Assembly (NCBI GenBank): GCA_012514125.1
Contig: JAAZAW010000296.1
Coordinates: 1 to 7,874, forward strand
Direction: 5' to 3'
Origin: Phycisphaerae bacterium
GTDB lineage: Bacteria; Planctomycetota; Phycisphaerae; JAAYCJ01
DNA length: 7,874 nucleotides
The notes beneath the pieces are model-generated. The model was not told the DNA's origin, did not search any database, and worked only from the letters and a program-made list of their open reading frames with translations. Shown here piece by piece: positions 4,781 to 7,874 of the stretch. Made by a program: the position numbers and the translations under genes. Every line of letters begins with the position of its first letter. Position 1 is the first letter of the stretch.

Positions 4781-5842
4781 ATGAAGGCTGTGTTAAATAG
4801 GTCGGTTTATCGTATCCTCGACGCCAATTTGAATCGCGCCCGCGAAGGCCTGCGAGTCATCGAAGAATATCTGCGCTTTGTCCGTGAAGATCAACGAAAT
4901 TCCTGGCAGGTCAAACAATGGCGGCACACCCTTCGTGAAATCGTCGAACGCCTTGGCGCAGAAAAACTTCTCGCCGCTCGCTCCGCCGATACCGACGTCG
5001 GTAAAGACTTGCCAAGCCCCTCGAATTCCGCCAAAATCACCCCCCACGCCATTACAGAAGCAGGCTTCAAACGTCTCCAGGAAGCTCTGCGAGTCATCGA
5101 GGAATATTCCGCCGTCGTCGAACCCCTCGTCAATCACCTCGCCGGAAAAATGCGATTTGAAATCTATCAATTTGAACAGAAACTCTTCGGCATCAATCCT
5201 CGAAGCCGATTCGCTCAAGCCCGGTTATACCTGCTCATCGGCACCGATTTCTGCCCCGCCGAAAAAATGACCGACCTGGCTTCATCGTTACTCGATGCCG
5301 GCGCCGATTGTCTTCAGCTTCGCGAAAAAACACTGCCCGACAACAAATTTCTTGAACTCGCCGACAAACTGGCAAATCTTTGCCGGCAAAAAAATAAACT
5401 CTTCATCGTCAACGACCGTCCCGACATCGCCCTCGCCGTCGATGCCGACGGAGTCCACGTCGGCCAGGACGATTTCCCCGTTGACGTCGTTCGACAACTT
5501 ATCGGCTCCGAAAACATCATCGGCCTGAGTACCCACTCCATGGATCAACTCAAATCCGCCATCCAGGCCGATCCCACTTACATCGCCATCGGACCTGCGT
5601 TCGACACCACAACCAAACCTCATGAAAAAACAGCAGGACTTGGCTATATCGCCTCAGCCCTGGCGGTCATGAAGGAACAGGGAATCCCCGCTGTAACCAT
5701 TGGCGGAATCACCCTCGAAAATCTCCCCGAACTTATCGCGATAGGCGCAGATCGAATCGCCGTCTGCTCCGCCATCCTGGCCGCAGACGATCCGATCAAA
5801 CAAACGCGGACATTTTCAGAATTATTATCGTCTGGGCTTTGA
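4781..5842 (+). CDS. thiE: ThiD2-ThiE fusion: HMP-P kinase-like domain plus thiamine-phosphate synthase
   Basis: This 353-residue cytoplasmic enzyme joins two thiamine steps. Residues 8-140 match the ThiD2 family, with RILDANLNRAREGLRVIEEY (11-30), SADTDVGKDL (68-77) and KRLQEALRVIEEY (97-109). ThiD2 is reported as a monofunctional HMP-P kinase often fused to ThiE, giving HMP-PP. Residues 147-350 are a full ThiE TIM barrel: QLREK (179-183), NDRPDIALAVDADGVHVGQDD (211-231, split only by normal variation), GLSTH (248-252), GPAF with TTTK (271-279), GGI (308-310) and AVCSAIL (327-333). These bind HMP-PP and thiazole phosphate and release pyrophosphate. No binding residue looks lost. The ATG at 4781 gives a few residues before the conserved SVYRILDAN; GTG at 4790 is an alternative. 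The gene converges with the desulfurase gene and overlaps its end by 18 bp. Regulation by a TPP riboswitch is not seen. Confidence 0.95.
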   Translation: MKAVLNRSVYRILDANLNRAREGLRVIEEYLRFVREDQRNSWQVKQWRHTLREIVERLGAEKLLAARSADTDVGKDLPSPSNSAKITPHAITEAGFKRLQEALRVIEEYSAVVEPLVNHLAGKMRFEIYQFEQKLFGINPRSRFAQARLYLLIGTDFCPAEKMTDLASSLLDAGADCLQLREKTLPDNKFLELADKLANLCRQKNKLFIVNDRPDIALAVDADGVHVGQDDFPVDVVRQLIGSENIIGLSTHSMDQLKSAIQADPTYIAIGPAFDTTTKPHEKTAGLGYIASALAVMKEQGIPAVTIGGITLENLPELIAIGADRIAVCSAILAADDPIKQTRTFSELLSSGL

Positions 5843-6991
5843 GGCGATTGTCTTTAACGCATCCACCGTATAATCGATATCGTCAAGCGTCACAAAAGGC
5901 CCGAAACTGAATCGCGTCGTGCCGCCCGAATCCAGCGTGCCGATTGTCTTATGCGCCAGCGGCGCACAGTGCAGTCCGGATCGGGTCAAAATACCGAAAT
6001 CTCTCTCCAATAGCTGTGAAAGTTCTAACGGCTCGTACCCTTCCATCCGAACGGAAAACACGCCGACGTGATTTTCAACATCCCTTGGCCCGAACCATGT
6101 GAGTTTCGGAACAGCGTCGAGTCCCGCCATGAATCGTTCACACAATGCCCGATCATGTCGACGAATCTTTTCAACCGTCTCATCAAGAATATAGGAAACC
6201 CCCTTCGCCAGTCCCGCGACACCAATGGCATTATGTGAGCCTGGCTCATATTTGTCAGGCATGATTTCAGGCTGAGTCATGATCTCACTGCGTGACCCCG
6301 TCCCCCCCTGCTTGAACGGGCGGAGCACTTTTTCCAGACCCTGCCGAATATACAAAAATCCCGTGCCCAGCGGCCCGAGCAGTCCTTTGTGTCCCGGCGC
6401 CGCCAGAAAATCGTAACCTTCCGCCAAAACATCGATAGGCCAGTGTCCCAGACTCTGGGCCGCGTCGATCAACGTATAAATGCCGTGTTCGCGGGCAAGC
6501 CGGGCAATCTGGGCCGTCGGCTCGACCGTGCCGGTGACATTACTCGAATGCAAAACCGCAATCAGCTTTGTGTTGGGTTTAATCGCTTTGCGAATATCGT
6601 CAACATTGACGATGCCATTTTCCTGCGTGGAAATAAAATCGGCTTCGATTTCCAAATAGGAAATCAATTCGTTAAAAGGCCTGAGAATCGAGTTATGGTC
6701 CATCCACGTCGTTATGACATGGTCGCCGGGGTTAACAAGGCCGTGAATGACCATGTTCAAGCCGTCCGAACAGTTAAACGTCATGACGATATGATCAGGA
6801 TCGGGGGCGTTGATGAGTTTTGCAATCAATTCGCGGCAATGGTGAATGATTCTGCCCGATTCCTTTGCCTCGTCGTAGGCGCCGCGTCCTGCGGAGGCGC
6901 CGACCTTTGTCGCGTAATCGATCAATGCCTGATGCACGCACGCAGGTTTGGGAAAGCTGGTTGCCGCATTGTCGAGATACAGTCGTTTCAT
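5825..6991 (-). CDS. class V aminotransferase, cysteine desulfurase family protein
   Basis: A PLP-dependent enzyme of 388 residues with a complete cysteine desulfurase architecture. It shows LYLDNAATSFPKP at the N-terminus, His99 in MDHNSILRP, Asp176 and Gln179 in LIDAAQS, the PLP-binding Lys202 in APGHKGLLGPLGTGFLY, and the catalytic Cys342 in TRSGLHCAPLAHKTIG. The GTLDSGGTTRFSFGPFVT ending is typical of the desulfurase subfamily whose model was named after Enterococcus EF2568 (recalled, not searched). Members remove sulfur (or selenium) from cysteine as a persulfide. The start was placed at ATG 6991: GGAG at 7001-7004 lies 9 nt before it, the resulting MKRLYLDNAATS matches the family, and the upstream GTG at 7006 has no ribosome site. 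It follows thiC by 26 bp on the same strand, so an operon is likely. Sulfur delivery to thiamine thiazole is plausible but inferred from position only. Confidence 0.92.
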   Translation of the reverse strand: MKRLYLDNAATSFPKPACVHQALIDYATKVGASAGRGAYDEAKESGRIIHHCRELIAKLINAPDPDHIVMTFNCSDGLNMVIHGLVNPGDHVITTWMDHNSILRPFNELISYLEIEADFISTQENGIVNVDDIRKAIKPNTKLIAVLHSSNVTGTVEPTAQIARLAREHGIYTLIDAAQSLGHWPIDVLAEGYDFLAAPGHKGLLGPLGTGFLYIRQGLEKVLRPFKQGGTGSRSEIMTQPEIMPDKYEPGSHNAIGVAGLAKGVSYILDETVEKIRRHDRALCERFMAGLDAVPKLTWFGPRDVENHVGVFSVRMEGYEPLELSQLLERDFGILTRSGLHCAPLAHKTIGTLDSGGTTRFSFGPFVTLDDIDYTVDALKTIASKPRR

Positions 6992-7017
6992 CGTTTTATA
7001 CTCCACATAGCCAAGTT

Positions 7018-7874
7018 TTACTTAGCTGTCATTTTCGCTTTGAGTTCGTTGTTGATTCGGATCGCGCACCAGTTTCGCCCGCACATGCTGCAATAATCTT
7101 CGCCCGGGCAATGATTACGTGTGCGAATTTCCTTTGCGCGTTTACCGTCGAGAGCCAGTTTATACATTGTGGACCAATCCAGGGCGGCGCGGGCTTTGCT
7201 CATCTTGTCGTCACGATCTCTTGCGCCGGGGAACCCTCTGGCGATATCGGCGGAGTGGGCGGCAATTTTGAAGGTGATGACGCCCTGTCGAACAGCTTCG
7301 AGGTCGGGGAGACCCAGGTGTTCCGTCGGTGTGACGTAGCACAGGAAACTTGCGCCGTGATAGGCGGCGAGGGTCGCGCCGATGGCGGAGGCGATATGGT
7401 CGTAACCCGCGGCGATATCGGTCACTAATGGGCCCAGTACATAGAACGGAGCGCCGTCGCAAAGCTCGTTCTGAATTTTCATGTTGTATTCGATCTGATC
7501 GAGCGGCACGTGCCCCGGACCTTCGATAATGACTTGCAGGCCTTTTTCTTTCGCCCTGGCGGCTAATTCGCCCAGTGTGCGAAGTTCGCTCAGTTGGGCC
7601 TGGTCGGAAGCGTCGGCCAGCGCGCCGGGTCTCAGGCCGTCACCGAGACTGAACGCTACATCGTATTCTTTCATGATCGCGCAGATATCGTCGAAATGAT
7701 TGAAGAGAGGATTTTGCCGGTTATGGTGTTCCATCCACTTGGCCAGGAGCGCCCCACCTCGCGAAACGATCCCGCAGATGCGTTTGGCAGCAAGAGGCAC
7801 ATATTCGCGAAGCAGTCCGGCGTGAATTGTGAAAAAGTCCACGCCCTGCGATGCCTGTTTTTCGATGATTTTCA
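7018..7874 (-). CDS. thiC: phosphomethylpyrimidine synthase ThiC, 5' end outside the window
   Basis: The open frame enters from the right edge (reading KIIEKQASQGVDFFTIHAGL) and gives the last 284 residues of a protein usually of 430 or more. ThiC is a radical SAM enzyme that rearranges aminoimidazole ribotide into HMP-P, the pyrimidine precursor of thiamine. Family motifs seen in order are SLGDGLRPG, IEGPGHVP, NMKIQNELCDGAPFYVLGPLVTDIA (in part), GYDHI, CYVTPTEHLGLP and ARDRDDKMSKAR. The C-terminal cluster motif is CSMCGRNWC (CX2CX4C), which binds the 4Fe-4S cluster; the usual form is CSMCGPKFCSM, so three residues inside the motif differ while the cysteines are kept. The related 5-hydroxybenzimidazole synthase (BzaF) is an alternative, but the ThiD2-ThiE gene nearby favours ThiC. 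The desulfurase gene follows 26 bp downstream. Its promoter and any riboswitch are outside the window. Confidence 0.95.
   Translation of the reverse strand, partial: KIIEKQASQGVDFFTIHAGLLREYVPLAAKRICGIVSRGGALLAKWMEHHNRQNPLFNHFDDICAIMKEYDVAFSLGDGLRPGALADASDQAQLSELRTLGELAARAKEKGLQVIIEGPGHVPLDQIEYNMKIQNELCDGAPFYVLGPLVTDIAAGYDHIASAIGATLAAYHGASFLCYVTPTEHLGLPDLEAVRQGVITFKIAAHSADIARGFPGARDRDDKMSKARAALDWSTMYKLALDGKRAKEIRTRNHCPGEDYCSMCGRNWCAIRINNELKAKMTAK

Noticed and set aside
5800..5880. Bidirectional terminator between the convergent genes
   Set aside because: The genes overlap, and I see no stable hairpin followed by a T-run on either strand.
6389..7096. 235-codon open frame opposite the desulfurase gene and thiC end
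   Set aside because: It lies antisense to two well-conserved genes and its translation shows no family motif.

Overview
This 7.9 kb window looks like a piece of an environmental bacterial chromosome with moderate G+C genes and A+T-rich intergenic DNA. A member of the Planctomycetota (Phycisphaerae-like) is a reasonable guess, from the ThiD2-ThiE fusion, the stand-alone LssY_C membrane protein and the repeat-rich spacers. No rRNA or marker gene is present, so this taxonomy is inference.

Layout. (1) 1-699, minus strand: 5' part of a KamA-family radical SAM gene that runs off the left edge. Behind it lies a possible promoter and a roughly 160-nt leader with three hairpins. (2) 700-2368: 1.67 kb without a credible gene, built largely of degenerate repeats: two direct copies of a ~145-bp repeat (A), a 9-bp tandem array, a ~99-bp inverted-repeat unit, and the first of two copies of a 148-bp MITE-like element (B). 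(3) 2369-3265: a complete 897-bp IS5-family insertion sequence with 18-bp terminal inverted repeats and a TTTAG target duplication. It sits inside the second B copy; the intact first copy preserves the sequence of the empty site. (4) 3540-4580, minus: a membrane-anchored protein with an N-terminal cysteine cluster and a C-terminal LssY_C domain. (5) 4781-5842, plus: a ThiD2-ThiE fusion. (6) 5825-6991, minus: a class V aminotransferase / cysteine desulfurase, followed on the same strand by (7) 7018-7874, the 3' two-thirds of thiC, cut by the right edge.

How the genes fit together. ThiC makes HMP-P from aminoimidazole ribotide. ThiD2 phosphorylates HMP-P to HMP-PP. ThiE joins HMP-PP to the thiazole phosphate to give thiamine phosphate. 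The desulfurase, 26 bp downstream of thiC, could supply sulfur to thiazole synthesis, but this rests on position only. The thiC-desulfurase pair and the ThiD2-ThiE gene converge and overlap by 18 bp. No TPP riboswitch is visible upstream of the ThiD2-ThiE gene; the thiC leader is outside the window.

I find no clear evidence of an undescribed multi-gene system. The most informative part is the repeat/IS block at 1231-3402, where nested insertion can be read directly and REP-like palindromic cores change sequence while keeping their arms complementary.
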